NCBI RefSeq assembly: GCF_041146395.1
Contig: NW_027182892.1
Span: 116,001 to 180,000 of the forward strand
Direction: 5' to 3'
Origin: Eulemur rufifrons
Taxonomy: Eukaryota; Chordata; Mammalia; Primates; Lemuridae
DNA length: 64,000 nucleotides
In this document: in pieces, positions 1 through 14,176 of the stretch
Layout of the letters: the number at the start of each line of letters is the position of its first letter
Numbering within the stretch: the stretch's first letter is position 1
The notes under the pieces: generated by a model
The model's database searches: none
Seen by the model: only the letters and a program-made list of their open reading frames with translations
What the model was told of the DNA's origin: nothing
Position numbers and translations under genes: made by a program

Positions 1-3000
1 GCGGGCCCACAGGAAAAAAAAAAAAACACTGTAGCCTCCAGCTACTAATTATAATGCTAACTTGCAAAATTTTCCTGCATTTTTAAACAATGGAAAAATG
101 ATGGTGAGATGATACTTACAAGAATGGATTCTTGTCAGTCTCCACTAACAAAAATAGGCAATACCAATCAGCTACGCCTCAGCATAGTTATGTCCGTCGC
201 AGCCTTCTTGGGTTTCAGGAGGCACAAACAAACGTTATCACAATTATGGTGAAATGCTGAAAACCTGCAAATAATTTTCAACGTAGTGGTTAATTGAAAA
301 GCTCTGCGGCATACTACTTGGAACAAGCCAGTTACCTGTTCCCACGCAAAGAGGAGTATAGAGAACCATGGTGGATTTCCAGCTGATGAAGTAAAGGATT
401 ATTAAAGGAACGGGATGACCATGGGGATCATCGTTAATTCTCTGAAACAGAATCCACCCTTTTCACCTGCCAAACACATGTCCACTTCTCCTCTCTGGTG
501 ATAATAAAAACTAACCAGCGAACTGACAGAGGGCCTGACCCCCACCATCCACATCGACCACACAAAAAAAAAAAACCGTACCCTCCAGCTACTAATTATA
601 ATGCTAACTTGCAAAATTTCCCTGCATTTTAAAACAATGGAAAAATGGTGGTGAGATGAGACTTAGAAGAATGGCTTCTTGTCAGTCTCCACTAACAAAA
701 ATAGGCAACACCAAGTCAGTTACTCCTCAGCATAGTCATGTCCGTCGCAGCCTTCTTGGGTTTCAGGAGGCACAAACACACGTTATCACAATTATGGTGA
801 AACGCTGAACACCTGCAAATAATTTTCAACGTAGTGGTTAATTGAAAAGCTCTGCGGCATACTTCTTGGTACAAGCCAGTTACCTGTTCCCACGCAAAGA
901 GGAGTATAGAGAACCATGGTGGATTTCCAGCTGATGAAGTAAAGGATTATTAAAGGAAAGGGATGACCATGGGGATCATCGTTAATTCTCTGAAACAGAA
1001 TCCGCCCTTTTCACCTGCCAAACACATGCCCACTTCTCCTCTCTGGGGTTAATAAAAACTAACCAGCGAACTGACAGAGGGCCTGACCCCCCCCCCATCC
1101 ACATCGACCACACACACAAAAAAAAAACCGTACCCTCCAGCTACTAATTTTAATGCTAACTTGCAAAATTTCCGTGCATTTTAAAACAATGGAAAAATGG
1201 TGGTGGGATGATACTTAGAAGAATGGCTTCTTGTCAGTCTCCACTAACAAAAATAGGCAACACCAAGTCAGCTACTCCTCAGCATAGTTATGTCCGTCGC
1301 AGACTTCTTGGGTTTCAGGAGGCACAAACAAAGGTTCTCACAATTATGGTGAAACGCTGAACACCTGCAAATAATTTTCAACGTAGTGGTTAATTGAAAA
1401 GCTCTGCGGCATACTTCTTGGAACAAGCCAGTTACCTGTTCCCACGCAAAGAGGAGTATAGAGAACCATGGTGGATTTCCAGCTGATGAAGTAAAGGATT
1501 ATTAAAGGAAAGGGATGACCATGGGGATCATCGTTAATTCTCTGAAACAGAATCCGCCCTTTTCACCTGCCAAACACACGCCCACTTGTCCTCTCTGGGG
1601 ATAATAAAACCTAACCAGCGAACTGACAGAGGGCCTGCCCCCCCCAGCCACATCGACCACACAAAAAAAAAAAAACGGTACCCTCCAGCTACTAATTATA
1701 ATGCTAACTTGCAAAATTTCCCTGCATTTTAAAACAATGGAAAAATGGTGGTGGGATGGTACTTAGAAGAATGGCTTCTTGTCAGTCTCCACTAACAAAA
1801 ATAGGCAACACCAAGTCAGCTACTCCTCAGCATAGTTATGTCCGTCGCAGCCTTCTTGGGTTTCAGGAGGCACAAACACACGTTATCACAATTATGGTGA
1901 AATGCTGAACACCTGCAAATAATTTTCAACGTACTGGTTAATTGAAAAGCTCTGCGGTATACTTCTTGGAACAAGCCAGTTACCTGTTCCCACGCAAAGA
2001 GGAGTATATAGAACCATGGTGGATTTCCAGCTGATGAAGTAAAGGATTATTAAAGGAACGGGATGACCATGGGGATCATCGTTAATTCTCTGAAACAGAA
2101 TCCGCCCTTTTCACCTGCCAAACACATGCCCACTTCTCCTCTCTGGGGATAATAAAAACTAACCAGCGAACTGACAGATGGCCTGCCCCCCCCCATCTAC
2201 ATCGACCACACACACAAAAAAAACGGTACCCTCCAGCTACTAATTATAATGCTAACTTGCAAAATTTCCCTGCATTTTAAAACAATGGAAAAATGGTGGT
2301 GGGATGATACTTAGAAGAATGGCTTCTTGTCAGTCTCCACTAACAAAAATAGGCAACACCAAGTCAGCTACTCCTCAGCATAGTTATGTCCGTCGCAGCC
2401 TTCTTGGGTTTCAGGAGGCACAAACAAACGTTATCACAATTATGGTGAAACGCTGAACACCTGCAAATAATTTTCAACGTAGTGGTTAATTGAAAAGCTC
2501 TGCGGCATACTTCTTGGAACAAGGCAGCTACCTGTTCCCACGCAAAGAGGAGTATATAGAACCATGGTGGATTTCCAGCTGATGAAGTAAAGGATTATTA
2601 AAGGAACGGGATGACCATGGGGATCATCGTTAATTCTCTGAAACAGAATCCGCCCTTTTCACCTGCCAAACACATGCCCACTTCTCCTCTCTGGGGATAA
2701 TAAAAACTAACCAGCGAATTGACATTGGGCCTGACCCCCACCCATCCACATCGACCACACACAAAAAAAAAAATCGTACCCTCCAGCTACTAATTATAAT
2801 GCTAACTTGCAAAATTTCCCTGCATTTTAAAACAATGGAAAAATGGTGGTGGGATCATACTTAGAAGAATGGCTTCTTGTCTGTCTCCACTAACAAAAAT
2901 AGGCAACACCAAGTCAGCTACTCCTCAGCATAGTTATGTCCGTCGCAGCCTTCTTGGGTTTCAGGAGGGACATACAAACGTTATCAAAATTATGGTGAAA

Positions 3001-5888
3001 CGCTGAAAACCTGCAAATAATTTTCAACGTACTGGTTAATTTGAAATCTCTCCAGCATAATTCTTGGAACAAGCTAGGTACCTGTGCCCACGCATAGAGG
3101 AGTATATAGAAACATGGTGGAATCCCAGCTGATGAAGCAAAGGATACTTAAAGGAACGGGATTACAATGCGGATCCTGTTTAATACTCTGAAACAGATCC
3201 GCAGTTTTCACCTGCCATACTAATACCCACTTCTCCTCTCTGGGGATAATAAAACCAACCGGGGAACTGACAGAGGGCCTGACCAACACATCCACACCGA
3301 CCCCACAGGGAAAAAAAAAAAAGAAAACACCGCAGCCTCCACCTATTAATTATAATGCTAACTTGCAAAATTTTCCTGCATTTTTAAACAATGGAAAAAT
3401 GATGGTGAGATGATACTTACAAGAATGGATTCTTGTCAATCTCCACTAACAAAAATAGGCAACACCAAGTCAGCTACTCCTCAGCATAGTTTTGTCCGTC
3501 GCAGCCTTCTAGGGTTTCAGGAGGCACAAACAAAGGTTCTGACAATTATGGTAGAACGCTGAACACCTGCAAATAATTTTCAACGTAGTGGTTAATTGAA
3601 AAGCTCTGCGGCATACTTCTTGGAACAAGCCAGTTACCTGTTCCAAGGCAAAGAGGAGTATATAGAACCATGGTGGATTTCCAGCTGATGAAGTAAAGGA
3701 TTATTAAAGGAACGGGATGACCATGGGGATCATCGTTAATTCTCTGAAACAGAATCCGCCCTTTTCACCTGCCAAACACATGCCCACTTCTCCTCTCTGG
3801 GATAATAAAACTAACCAGCGAACTGACAGAGGGCCTGACCCCCACCATCCACATGGACCACACACAAAAAAAAAACCGTACCCTCCAGCTACTAATTATA
3901 ATGCTAACTTGCAAAATTTCCCTGCATTTTAAAACAATGGAAAAATGGTGGTGGGATGAGACTTAGAAGAATGGCTTCTTGTCAGTCTCCACTAACAAAA
4001 ATAGGCAACACCAAGTCAGCTACTCCTCAGCATAGTTATGTCCGTCGCAGCCTCCTTGGGTTTCAGGAGGCACAAACAAAGGTTCTCACAATTATGGTGA
4101 AACGCTGAACACCTGCAAATAATTTTCAACGTAGTGGTTAATTGAAAAGCTCTGCGGCATTCTTCTTGGAACAAGGCAGTTACCTGTTCCCACGCAAAGA
4201 GGAGTATAGAGAACCATGGTGGATTTCCAGCTGATGAAGTAAAGGATTATTAAAGGAAAGGGATCACCATGGGGATCATCGTTAATTCTCTGAAACAGAA
4301 TCCGCCCTTTTCACCTGCCAAACACATGCCCACTTCTCCTCTCTGGGGATAATAAAAACTAACCAGCGAACTGACAGAGGGCCTGACCCCCCCCATCCAC
4401 ATCGACCACACACAAAAAAAAAAACCGTACCCTCCAGCTACTAATTATAATGCTAACTTGCAAAATTTCCCTGCATTTTAAAACAATGGAAAAATGGTGG
4501 TGGGATGTTACTTAGAAGAATGGCTTCTTGTCAGTCTCCACTAACAAAAATAGGCAACACCAAGTCAGCTACTCCTCAGCATAGCTATGTCCATCGCAGC
4601 ATTCTTGGGTTTCAGGAGGCACAAACAAACGTTATCACAATTATGGTGAAACGCTGAACACCTGCAAATAATTTTCAACGTAGTTGTTAATTGAAAAGCT
4701 CTGCGGCATACTTCTTGGAAAAAGGCAGTTCCCTGTTCCCACGCAAAGAGGAGTATAGAGAACCATGGTGGATTTCCAGCTGATGAAGTAAAGGATTATT
4801 AAAGGAACGGGATGACCATGGGGATCATCGTTAATTCTCTGAAACAGAATCCGCCCTTTTCACCTGCCAAACACATGCCCACTTCTCCTCTCTGGGGATA
4901 ATAAAAACTAACCAGCGAACTGACAGAGGGCCTGACCCCCCCCATCCACATCGACCACACACAAAAAAAAAAACCGTACCCTCCAGCTACTAATTATAAT
5001 GCTAACTTGCAAAATTTCCCTGCATTTTAAAACAATGGAAAAATGGTGGTGGGATGTTACTTAGAAGAATGGCTTCTTGTCAGTCTCCACTAACAAAAAT
5101 AGGCAACACCAAGTCAGCTACTCCTCAGCATAGCTATGTCCATCACAGCATTCTTGGGTTTCAGGAGGCACAAATAAACGTTATCACAATTATGGTGAAA
5201 CGCTGAACACCTGCAAATAATTTTCAACGTAGTTGTTAATTGAAAAGCTCTGCGGCATACTTCTTGGAAAAAGGCAGTTCCCTGTTCCCACGCAAAGAGG
5301 AGTATAGAGAACCATGGTGGATTTCCAGCTGAAGAAGTAAAGGATTATTAAAGGAACGGGATGACCATGGGGATCATCGTTAATTCTCTGAAACAGAATC
5401 CGCCCTTTTCACCTGCCAAACACATGCCCACTTCTCCTCTCTGGGGATAATAAAAACCAACCGGGGAACTGACAGAGGGCCTGACCCCCCCCACATCCAC
5501 AGCGACCACACACTAAAAAAAAACAAACTGTACCCTCCAGTTACTAATTATAATGCTAACTTGCAAAATTTCCCTGCATTTTAAAACAATGGAAAAATGG
5601 TGGTGGGATGATACTTAGAAGAATGGCTTCTTGTCTGTCTCCACTAACAAAAATAGGCAACACCAAGTCAGCTACTCCTCAGCATAGTTATGTCCGTCGC
5701 AGCCTTCTTGGGTTTCAGGAGGGACATACAAACGTTATCAAAATTATGGTGAAACGCTGAAAACCTGCAAATAATTTTCAACGTACTGGTTAATTTGAAA
5801 ACTCTCCAGCATAATTCTTGGAACAAGCCAGGTACCTGTGCCCACGCATAGAGGAGTATATAGAAACATGGTGGAATCCCAGCTGATG
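1..5888. repeat. Homogenised ~550-bp satellite array, block 1
   Basis: Tandem monomers of about 549 bp. The diagnostic site recurs near 418, 967, 1516, 2065, 2614 (class A), 3165 (class C), 3718, 4266, 4811 and 5359 (class A). The next monomer is interrupted at 5903 by an L1 and resumes at 7558. Each monomer contains, in order, a degenerate hairpin region, an AATAAA inside GGGGATAATAAAAAC, a C-run, a short CA/poly-A tract, TACTAATTATAATGCTAACT, and a CTTCTTGGGTTTCAGGAGG box. No open frame exceeds about 85 codons and the short frames recur with the repeat, so this is not coding. The first 1.4 kb is a close relative of 27.49-28.9 kb. Confidence 0.95.
967..1515. repeat. Representative class A satellite monomer
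   Basis: Class A is the commonest class, with a period of 549-550 bp. It is defined by GACCATGGGGATCATCG followed by CTGAAACAGAATCCGCCC. Both the BamHI-type GGATCC and the left palindrome arm seen in the flank monomers are lost. This subtype carries the variants TAATTTTAATGCT, TTTCCGTGCA and CGCAGACTTC. The same combination reappears in the monomers starting near 28458, 36137 and 39440, so the subtype has been copied to at least four places. Confidence 0.8.
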
Positions 5889-5903
5889 AAGCAAAGGATT
5901 CTT
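5889..5903. other. Target-site duplication, left copy (L1 no. 1)
   Basis: AAGCAAAGGATTCTT, a 15-bp stretch of satellite, is repeated exactly at 7558-7572. The outer poly-T (the poly-A of a minus-strand element) begins inside or directly after it. The duplication is normal satellite sequence interrupted by the insertion. Confidence 0.9.
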
Positions 5904-5933
5904 TTTTTTTTTTTTTCATTTAAAAATTTGTTT

Positions 5934-5939
5934 TTTATT
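5934..5939 (-). promoter_or_regulatory. Poly-A signal AATAAA of the transduced transcript
   Basis: The plus strand reads TTTATT, giving AATAAA on the minus strand about 18 nt before the outer poly-A starts at 5916. The spacing is what is expected of a used cleavage signal, and supports 3' read-through transcription. Confidence 0.75.
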
Positions 5940-6098
5940 TTCCAACAATACACAGTCATTGCCATTTTTACATATTTATGATGAAATGGTTGATAGCTAT
6001 GAGATATTACTTATTTTTTAATGTCAACTAGAGTCAGCAATTAAAATCAGAATGTACTTCAATAGAAATAAAGTTTAGTAACTGGCCATTTTTGGTGA

Positions 6099-6263
<165 letters not shown>

Positions 6264-6440
6264 TAATACTTTCTTTTGTTTACAGAATATGCAAAAGCAG
6301 AAAAGGATTTATATAAGTAGCAAAGAGGTATTGTGGCCCCAGCTACACATTCTAGGAACACATTAAGCACTTTTGTCTCAAACATCCACACTTTCTGCTC
6401 ATGCTGTTGCTTCTTTAGGGAATTCTCTTTATTTTGATTG

Positions 6441-6483
6441 TTTTTTTTTTTTTTTAATTTTATTTTATTTATTTATTTTTTTT
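6441..6483 (-). repeat. Internal A-rich tract marking the L1 3' end
   Basis: Fifteen Ts (6441-6455) followed by TTTA-type repeats on the plus strand. On the minus strand this is the A-rich end of the source L1. It separates the L1 3'UTR from the transduced segment. Confidence 0.8.
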
Positions 6484-6669
6484 AAAAACAATAGTTTCAT
6501 ATTTTTTCACCCACCCCCCCTTTCCCGAGTCAGCACCTTCAAGTGTTACCACTCCCCAAACGGTGCGCAATGCACTCATTGTGTAGGCATACCCCCATCC
6601 CCTCCCCCATCCCCCACCTCAGTCTGATGTCCAATTGGTGTCGTTCCCAGATTTGTATTTAGGTGATGA
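6484..6669 (-). other. 3'UTR of L1 no. 1
   Basis: Lies between the ORF2 stop (6670) and the A-rich tract. On the minus strand it contains the G-rich polypurine runs typical of mammalian L1 3'UTRs (plus strand: C-rich at 6511-6525 and 6589-6618). Only one copy of the segment that is duplicated in L1 no. 2 is present. Confidence 0.75.
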
Positions 6670-7557
6670 TCAGGGAAACCAATTTTCTGGTGAGTACATG
6701 TGATGCTTGTTTTTCCATTCTTGGGATACTTCACTTAATAGAATGGGTTCCAACTCTCTCCAGGAGAACCATAGAGATGTCGTATCTTCATCATTCCTTA
6801 TAGCTGAGTAATATTCCATGGTATACATATACCACAGTTTACTAATCCAATCATGTATTGATGGGCATTTGGGTTGTTTCCACATCTTTGCTATTGTGAA
6901 TTGTGCTGCTATAAACATTTGGGTACATGTGCCTTTGTTACAGAATGACCTTTTTTCCTTTGGGTATATGCCCAGTAGTGGGATTGCTGGGTCAAATGGC
7001 AGGTCTACTTGAATCTGTTTAAGATACCTCCATAATGCTTTCCACAAGGGTTGCACTAGTTTGCAGTCCCACCAGCAGTGTATTAGTGTTCCTGTCTCTC
7101 CACACCCACGCCAACATGTGTTGTTTTGGGTTTTTTTGATAAAGGCCATTCTCACTGGGGTTAAGTGATATCTCATTGTGGTTTTGATATTTGCATTTCC
7201 CTGATGATTAGAGATGTTGAACACTTTTTCTTATGTTTGTTAGCCATTTTTATATCTTCTTTTGAAAAATTTCTATTCATGTCCTTTGCCCAATTTTGAT
7301 AGGGTTGCTTGATTTTTTCTTGCTGATTTTCCTGAGTTCTAAATAGATTCTTGTTATCAGTCCTTTATCTGATGAGTAGTATGCAAAAATTTTTTCCCAT
7401 TCTGTAGGTGGTCTGTTTATTCTCTGGATTGTTTCTTTGGCTGTGCAGAAGCTTTTTAATTTAATCATGTCCCATTCATTAATTTTTGTTGCTGCTGTGA
7501 TTGCCTTGGGGGTCTTCTTCATAAATTCTTTGCCTAGGCCAATGTCTGTAAGAGTCT
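6670..7557 (-). pseudogene. L1 ORF2p C-terminal fragment, frameshifted
   Basis: Two open stretches in different frames (7522-7277 and 7224-6670) together match the C-terminal end of ORF2p of L1 no. 2. The second carries the Cys/His motif C-X3-C-X7-H-X4-C near its residues 38-55 and ends ...SPENWFP before the stop. The upstream endonuclease and reverse-transcriptase domains are missing because the insert is 5'-truncated. At least one frameshift lies between 7277 and 7224. It cannot encode an active protein. Confidence 0.9.
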
Positions 7558-7572
7558 AAGCAAAGGATTCTT
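7558..7572. other. Target-site duplication, right copy (L1 no. 1)
   Basis: Exact second copy of AAGCAAAGGATTCTT, followed by AAAGGAATG. The nick inferred for L1 endonuclease is TTCTT/AAA, close to the TTTT/AA consensus. Confidence 0.9.
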
Positions 7573-10500
7573 AAAGGAATGAGATGACCATGCGGATCCT
7601 GTTTAATTCTCTGAAACAGAATCCGCACTTTTCACCTGCCAAACACACGCCCACTACTCTTCTCTGGGGATAATAAAAACAAACCAGCGATCTGACAGAG
7701 GGCCTGATCAACACATCCACACTGACCCCACAGGAAAAAAAAAAAAAACACCGTAGCCTCCAGCTACTAATTATAATGCTAACTTGCAAAACTTTCCTGC
7801 ATTTTTAAACAACGGAAAAATGATGGTGAGATGATACTTAGAAGAATGGCTTCTTGTCAGTCTCCACTAACAAAAATAGGCAACACCAAGTCAGCTACTC
7901 CTCAGCATAGTTATGTCCGTCGCAGCCTTCTTGGGTTTCAGGAGGCACAAACACACGTTATCACAATTATGGTGAAACGCTGAACACCTGCAAATAATTT
8001 TCAACGTAGTGGTTAATTGAAAATCTCTGCGGCATACTTCTTGGAACAAGCCAGTTACCTGTTCCCACGCAAAGAGGAGTATAGAGAACCATGGTGGATT
8101 TCCAGCTGATGAAGTAAAGGATTATTAAAGGAACGGGATGACCATGGGGATCATCGTTAATTCTCTGAAACAGAATCCGCCCTTTTCACCTGCCAAACAC
8201 ATGCCCACTTCTCCTCTCTGGGGATAATAAAAACTAACCAGCGAACTGACAGAGGGCCTGACCCCCCCCATCCACATCGACCACACAAAAAAAAAAAAAA
8301 ACCGTACCCTCCAGCTACTAATTATAATGCTAACTTGCAAAATTTCCCTGCATTTTAAAACAATGGAAAAATGGTTGTGGGATGATACTTAGAAGAATGG
8401 CTTCTTGACAGTCTCCACTAAGAAAAATAGGCAACACCAAGTCAGCTACGCCTCAGCATAGTTATGTCCGTCGCAGCCTTCTTGGGTTTCAGGAGGGACA
8501 TACAAACGTTATCAAAATTATGGTGAAACGCTGAACACCTGCAAATAATTTTCAAGGTACTGGTTAATTTGGAATCTCTCCAGCATACTTCTTGGAACAA
8601 GCCAGGTACCTGTGCCCACGCATAGAGGAGTATATAGAAACATGGTGGAATCCCAGCTGATGAAGCAAAGGATTCTTAAAGGAATGAGATGACCATGCGG
8701 ATCCTGTTTAATACTCTGAAACAGAATCCGCACTTTTCACCTGCCAAACACATGCCCACTACTCTTCTCTGGGGATAATAAAAACAAACCAGCGATCTGA
8801 CAGAGGGCCTGAACACCCATCCTGACCGACCCCACAAAACAAAAAAGTACCCTCCAGCTATTAATTATAATGCCAATTTGCAAAATTTCCCTGCATTTTT
8901 AAACAATGGAGAAATGATGGTGGGATGATACTTAGAAGAATGGCTTCTTGTCAGTCTCCACTGACAAAAATAGGCAACACCCAGTCAGCTACGGCTCAGC
9001 ATAGTTATGTCCGTAGCAGCCATATTTGGTTTCAGTAGGCACATACACACGTTATCACAATTATTCTGAAACTCTGAAAACCTGCAAAGGATTTTCAACA
9101 TACTGGTTAATTGAAAAGCTCTGAGGCATACTTCTTGGAACAAGCGAGTTTCCTGTGCCCACGCATAGAGAAGTATATAGAACCATGGTGGATTCCCAGC
9201 TCATGAAGCAAAGGATTCTTAAAGGAACGGGATTACCATGCGGATCCTGTTTAAATCTCTGAAACAGATCCGCAGTTTTCACCTGCCATACTAATACCCA
9301 CTTCCCCTCTCTGGGGATAATAAAAACAAACCAGCGAACTGACAGAGGGCCTGATCAACACATCCACACCGATCCCACAGGAAAAGAAAAAAAAAAAACC
9401 GTACCCTCCAGCTACTAATTATAATGCTAACTTGCAAATCTTTCTTGCATTTTTTAACAATGGAAAAATGATGGTGAGATGATACTTAGAAGAATGGATT
9501 CTTGTCAGTCTCCAGTAACAAAAATAGGCAAAACCAAGTCAGCTACGCCTTAGCATAGTTATGTCCATCGCAGCCTTCTTGGGTTTCAGGAGGCACAAAC
9601 AAACGTTATCACAATTATGGTGAAATGCTGAACACCTGCAAATAATTTTCAACGTACTGGTTAATTGAAAAGCTCTGCAGCATACTTCTTGGAACAAGCC
9701 AGTTACCTGTTCCCACGCAAAGAGGAGTATATAGAACCATGCTGGATTTCCAGCAGATGATGTAAAGGATTATTAAAGGAACAGGATAACCACGGGGATC
9801 ATCGTTAATTCTCTGAAACAGAATCCGCCCTTTTCACCTGCCAAACACATGCCCACTTCTCCTCTCTGGGGATAATTAAAACTAACCAGCGAACTGACAG
9901 AGGGCTTGATCCCCACCATCCACATCGACCGCACAAAAAAAAAAACCGTACCCTCCAGCTACTAATTATAATGCTAACTTGCAAAATTTCCCTGCATTTT
10001 AAAACAATGGAAAAATGGTGGTGGGATGATACTTAGAAGAATGGCTTCTTGTCAGTCTCCACTAACAAAAATAGGCAACACCAAGTGAGCTACTCCTCAG
10101 CATAGTTATGTCCGTCGCAGCTTTCTTGGGTTTCAGGAGGCACAAACACACGTTATCACAATTATGGTGAAACGCTGAACACCAGCAAATAATTTTCAAC
10201 GTAGTGGTTAATTGAAAAGCTCTGCGGCATACTTCTTGGCACAAGCCAGTTACCTGTTCCCACGCAAAGAGGAGTATATAGAACCATGGTGGATTTCCAG
10301 CTGATGAAGTAAATGATTATTAAAGGAACGGGATGACCATGGGGATCATCGTTAATTCTCTGAAACAGAATCCGCCCTTTTCACCTGCCAAACACATGCC
10401 CACTTCTCCTCTCTGGGGATAATAAAAACTAACCGGCGAACTGACAGAGGGCCTGATCCCCCCCAATCCACATCGACCACAAAAAAAAAAAAAAAACCGT

Positions 10501-13500
10501 ACCCTCCAGCTACTAATTATAATGCTAACTTGCAAAACTTTCCTGCATTTTAAAACAATGGAAAAATGGTGGTGGGATGATACTTAGAAGAATGGCTTCT
10601 TGTCAGTCTCCACTAACAAAAATAGGCAACACCAAGTCAGCTACTCCTCAGCATAGTTATGTCCATCGCAGCCTTCTTGGGTTTCAGGAGGCACAAACAC
10701 ACATTATCACAATTATGGTGAAACGCTGAACACCTGCAAATAATTTTCAACGTAGCGGTTAATTGAAAAGCTCTGCGGAATACTTCCTGGAACAAGCCAG
10801 TTACCTGTTCCCACGCAAAGAGGAGTATATAGAACCATGGTGGATTTCCAGCTGATGAAGTAAAGGATTATTAAAGGAACGGGATGACCATGGGGATCAT
10901 CTTTAATTCTCTGAAACAGAATCCGCCCTTTTCACCTGCCAAACACATGCCCACTTCTCCTCTCTGGGGATAATAAAAACTAACCAGCGAACTGACAGAG
11001 GGCCTGACCCCCCCCATTCACATCGACCACACACACACAAAAAAAAAACCGTACCCTCCAGCTACTAATTATAATGCTAACTTGCAAAATTTCCCTGCAT
11101 TGTAAAACAATGGAAAAATGGTGGTGGGATCATACTTAGAAGAATGGCTTCTTGTCTGTCTCCACTAAGAAAAATAGGCAACACCAAGTCAGCTACTCCT
11201 CAGCATAGTTATGTCCGTCGCAGCCTTCTTGGGTTTCAGGAGGCACATACAAAAGTTATCAAAATTATGGTGAAACGCTGAAAACCTGCAAATAATTTTC
11301 AACGTACTGGTTAATTTGAAAACTCTCCAGCATAATTCTTGGAACAAGCCAGGTACCTGTGCCCACGCATAGAGGAGTATATAGAATCATGGTGGAATCC
11401 CAGCTGATGAAGCAAAGGATTCTTAAAGGAATGAGATGACCATGCGGATCCTGTTTAATTCTCTGAAACAGAATCCGCACTTTTCACCTGCCAAACACAT
11501 GCCCACTACTCTTCTCTGGGGAAAATAAAAACAAACCAGCGATCTGACAGAGGGCCTGAACACCCATCCTGACCGACCCCACAAAACAAAAAAGGACCCT
11601 CCAGCTACTAATTATAATGCCAATTTGCAAACTTTCCCTGCATTTTTAAACAATGGAGAAATGATGGTGGGATGATACTTAGAAGAATGGCTTCTTGTCA
11701 GTCTCCACTGACAAAAACAGGCAACACCAAGTCAGCTACTCCTCAGCATAGTTATGTCCGTCGCAGCCTTCTTGGGTTTCAGTAGGCTCATACACACGTT
11801 ATCACAATTATGGTGAAACGCTGAAAACCTGCAAAGGATTTTCAACATACTGGTTAATTGAAAAACTCTGAGGCATACTTCTTGGAACTAGCCAGTTTCC
11901 TGTGCCCACGCATAGAAAAGTATATAGAACCATGGTGGATTCCCAGCTCATGAAGCAAAGGATTGTAAAGGAACGGGATTACCATGCGGATCCTGTTTAA
12001 TTCTCTGAAACAGATCCGCAGTTTTCACCTGCCATACTAATACCCACTTCTCCTCTCTGGGGATAATAAAAACCAACCGGGGAACTGACAGAGGGCCTGA
12101 CCAACACATGCACACCGACCTCAGAGGAAAAAAAAAAAAAAAAAACACCGTAGCCTCCAGCTACTAATTATAATGCTAACTTGCAAAATTTTCCTGCATT
12201 TTTAAACAATGGAAAAATGATGGTGAGATGATACTTACAAGAATGGATTCTTGACAGTCTCCACTAACAAAAATAGGCAAAACCAAGGCAGCTACGCCTC
12301 AGCATATTTATGTCCGTCGCAGCATTCTTGGGTTTCAGGAGGCACAAACAAACGTTATCACAATTATGGTGAAACGCTGAACAACTGCAAATAATTTTCA
12401 ACGTAGTGGTTAATTGAAAAGCTCTGCGGCATACTTCTTGGAACACGCCAGTTACCTGTTCCCACGCAAACAGGAGTATATAGAACCATGGTGGATTTCC
12501 AGCTGATGAAGTAAAGGATTATGAAATGAACGGGATGACCATGGGGATCATCATTAATTCTCTGAAACAGAATCCGCCCTTTTCACCTGCCAAACACACG
12601 CCCACTTCTCCTCTCTGGGGATAATAAAACCTAACCAGCGAACTGACAGAGGGCCTGCCCCCCCCATCCACATCGACCACACACAAAAAAAAAAATGGTA
12701 CCCTCCAGCTACTAATTATAATGCTAACTTGCAAAATTTCCCTGCATTTTAAAACAATGAAAAAATGGTGGTGGGATGATACTTAGAAGAATGGCTTCTT
12801 GTCAGTCTCCACTAACAAAAATAGGCAACACCAAGTCAGCTACTCCTCAGCATAGTTATGTCCGTCGCAGCCTTCTTGGGTTTCAGGCGGCACAAACACA
12901 CGTTATCACAATTATGGTGAAATGCTGAACACCTGCAAATAATTTTCAACGTAGTGGTTAATTGAAAAGCTCTGCGGCATACTTCTTGGAACAAGCCAGT
13001 TACCTGTTCCAACGCAAAGAGGAGTATATAGAACCATGGTGGATTTCCAGCTGATGAAGTAAAGGTTTATTAAAGGAACGGGATGACCATGGGGATCATC
13101 GTTAATTCTCTGAAACAGAATCCGCCCTTTTCACCTGCCAAACACATGCCCACTTCTCCTCTCTGGGGATAATAAAAACTAACCAGCGAACTGACAGAGG
13201 GCCTGCCCCCCCCATCCACATCGACCACACACACAAAAAAAACCGTACCCTCCAGCTACTAATTATAATGCTAACTTGCAAAATTTCCCTGCATTTTAAA
13301 ACAATGGAAAAATGGTGGTGTGATCATACTTAGAAGAATGGCTTCTTGTCAGTCTCCAATAACAAAAATAGGCAACACCAAGTCAGCTACTCCTCAGCAT
13401 AGTTATGTCCGTCGCAGCCTTCTTGGGTTTCAGGAGGGACATACAAACGTTATCAAAATTATGGTGAAACGCTGAACACCTGCAAATAATTTTCAATGTA

Positions 13501-13630
13501 CTGGTTAATTTGAAAACTCTCCAGCATAATTCTTGGAACAAGCCAGGTACCTGTCCCCACGCATAGAGGAGTATATAGAAACATGGTGGAATCCCAGCTG
13601 ATGAAGCAAAGGATTCTTAAAGGAATGAGA

Positions 13631-14176
13631 TGACCCTGCGGATCTTGTTTAATTCTCTGAAACAGAATCCGCACTTTTCACCTGCCAAACACATGCCCAC
13701 TTCTCTTCTCTGGGGATAATAAAAACAAACCAGCGATCTGACAGAGGGCCTGAACACCCATCCTGACCGACCCCACAAAACAAAAAAGTACCGTCCAGCT
13801 ACTAATTATAATGCCAATTTGCAAAATTTCCCTGCATTTTTAAACAATGGAGAAATGATGGTGGGATGATACTTAGAAGAATGGCTTCTTGTCAGTCTCC
13901 ACTGACAAAAATAGGCAACACCAAGTCAGCTACGCCTCAGCATAGTTATGTCCGTAGCAGCCATATTTGGTTTCAGTAGGCACATACACACGTTATCACA
14001 ATTATGGTGAAACGCTGAAAACCTGCAAAGGATTGTCAACATACTGGTTAATTGAAAAGCTCTGAGGCATACTTCTTGGAACTAGCCAGTTTCCTGTGCC
14101 CACGCATAGAGAAGTATATAGAACCATGGTGGATTCCCAGCTCATGAAGCAAAGGATTCTTAAAGGAACGGGATTA
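13631..14176. repeat. Representative class B satellite monomer
   Basis: Class B (538-546 bp between diagnostic sites) is defined by GAATGAGATGACC, a GCGGATC(C/T)TGTTT left arm and AAACAGAATCCGCAC right arm, then GAACACCCATCCTGACCGAC and a short CAAAACAAAAAAGTACC segment in place of the longer C-run and poly-A tract of class A. Class B monomers occur near 7590, 8690, 11440, 13631, 14732, 18030, 20777, 24070, 26817, 31750, 34494, 44401 and 47699, almost always followed by class C. Confidence 0.8.

Noticed and set aside
6441..6483. Two separate retrotransposon insertions at 5.9-7.6 kb
   Set aside because: Only one target-site duplication exists, at the outer ends. No duplication flanks the inner A-tract, so one transduction event explains the structure better.
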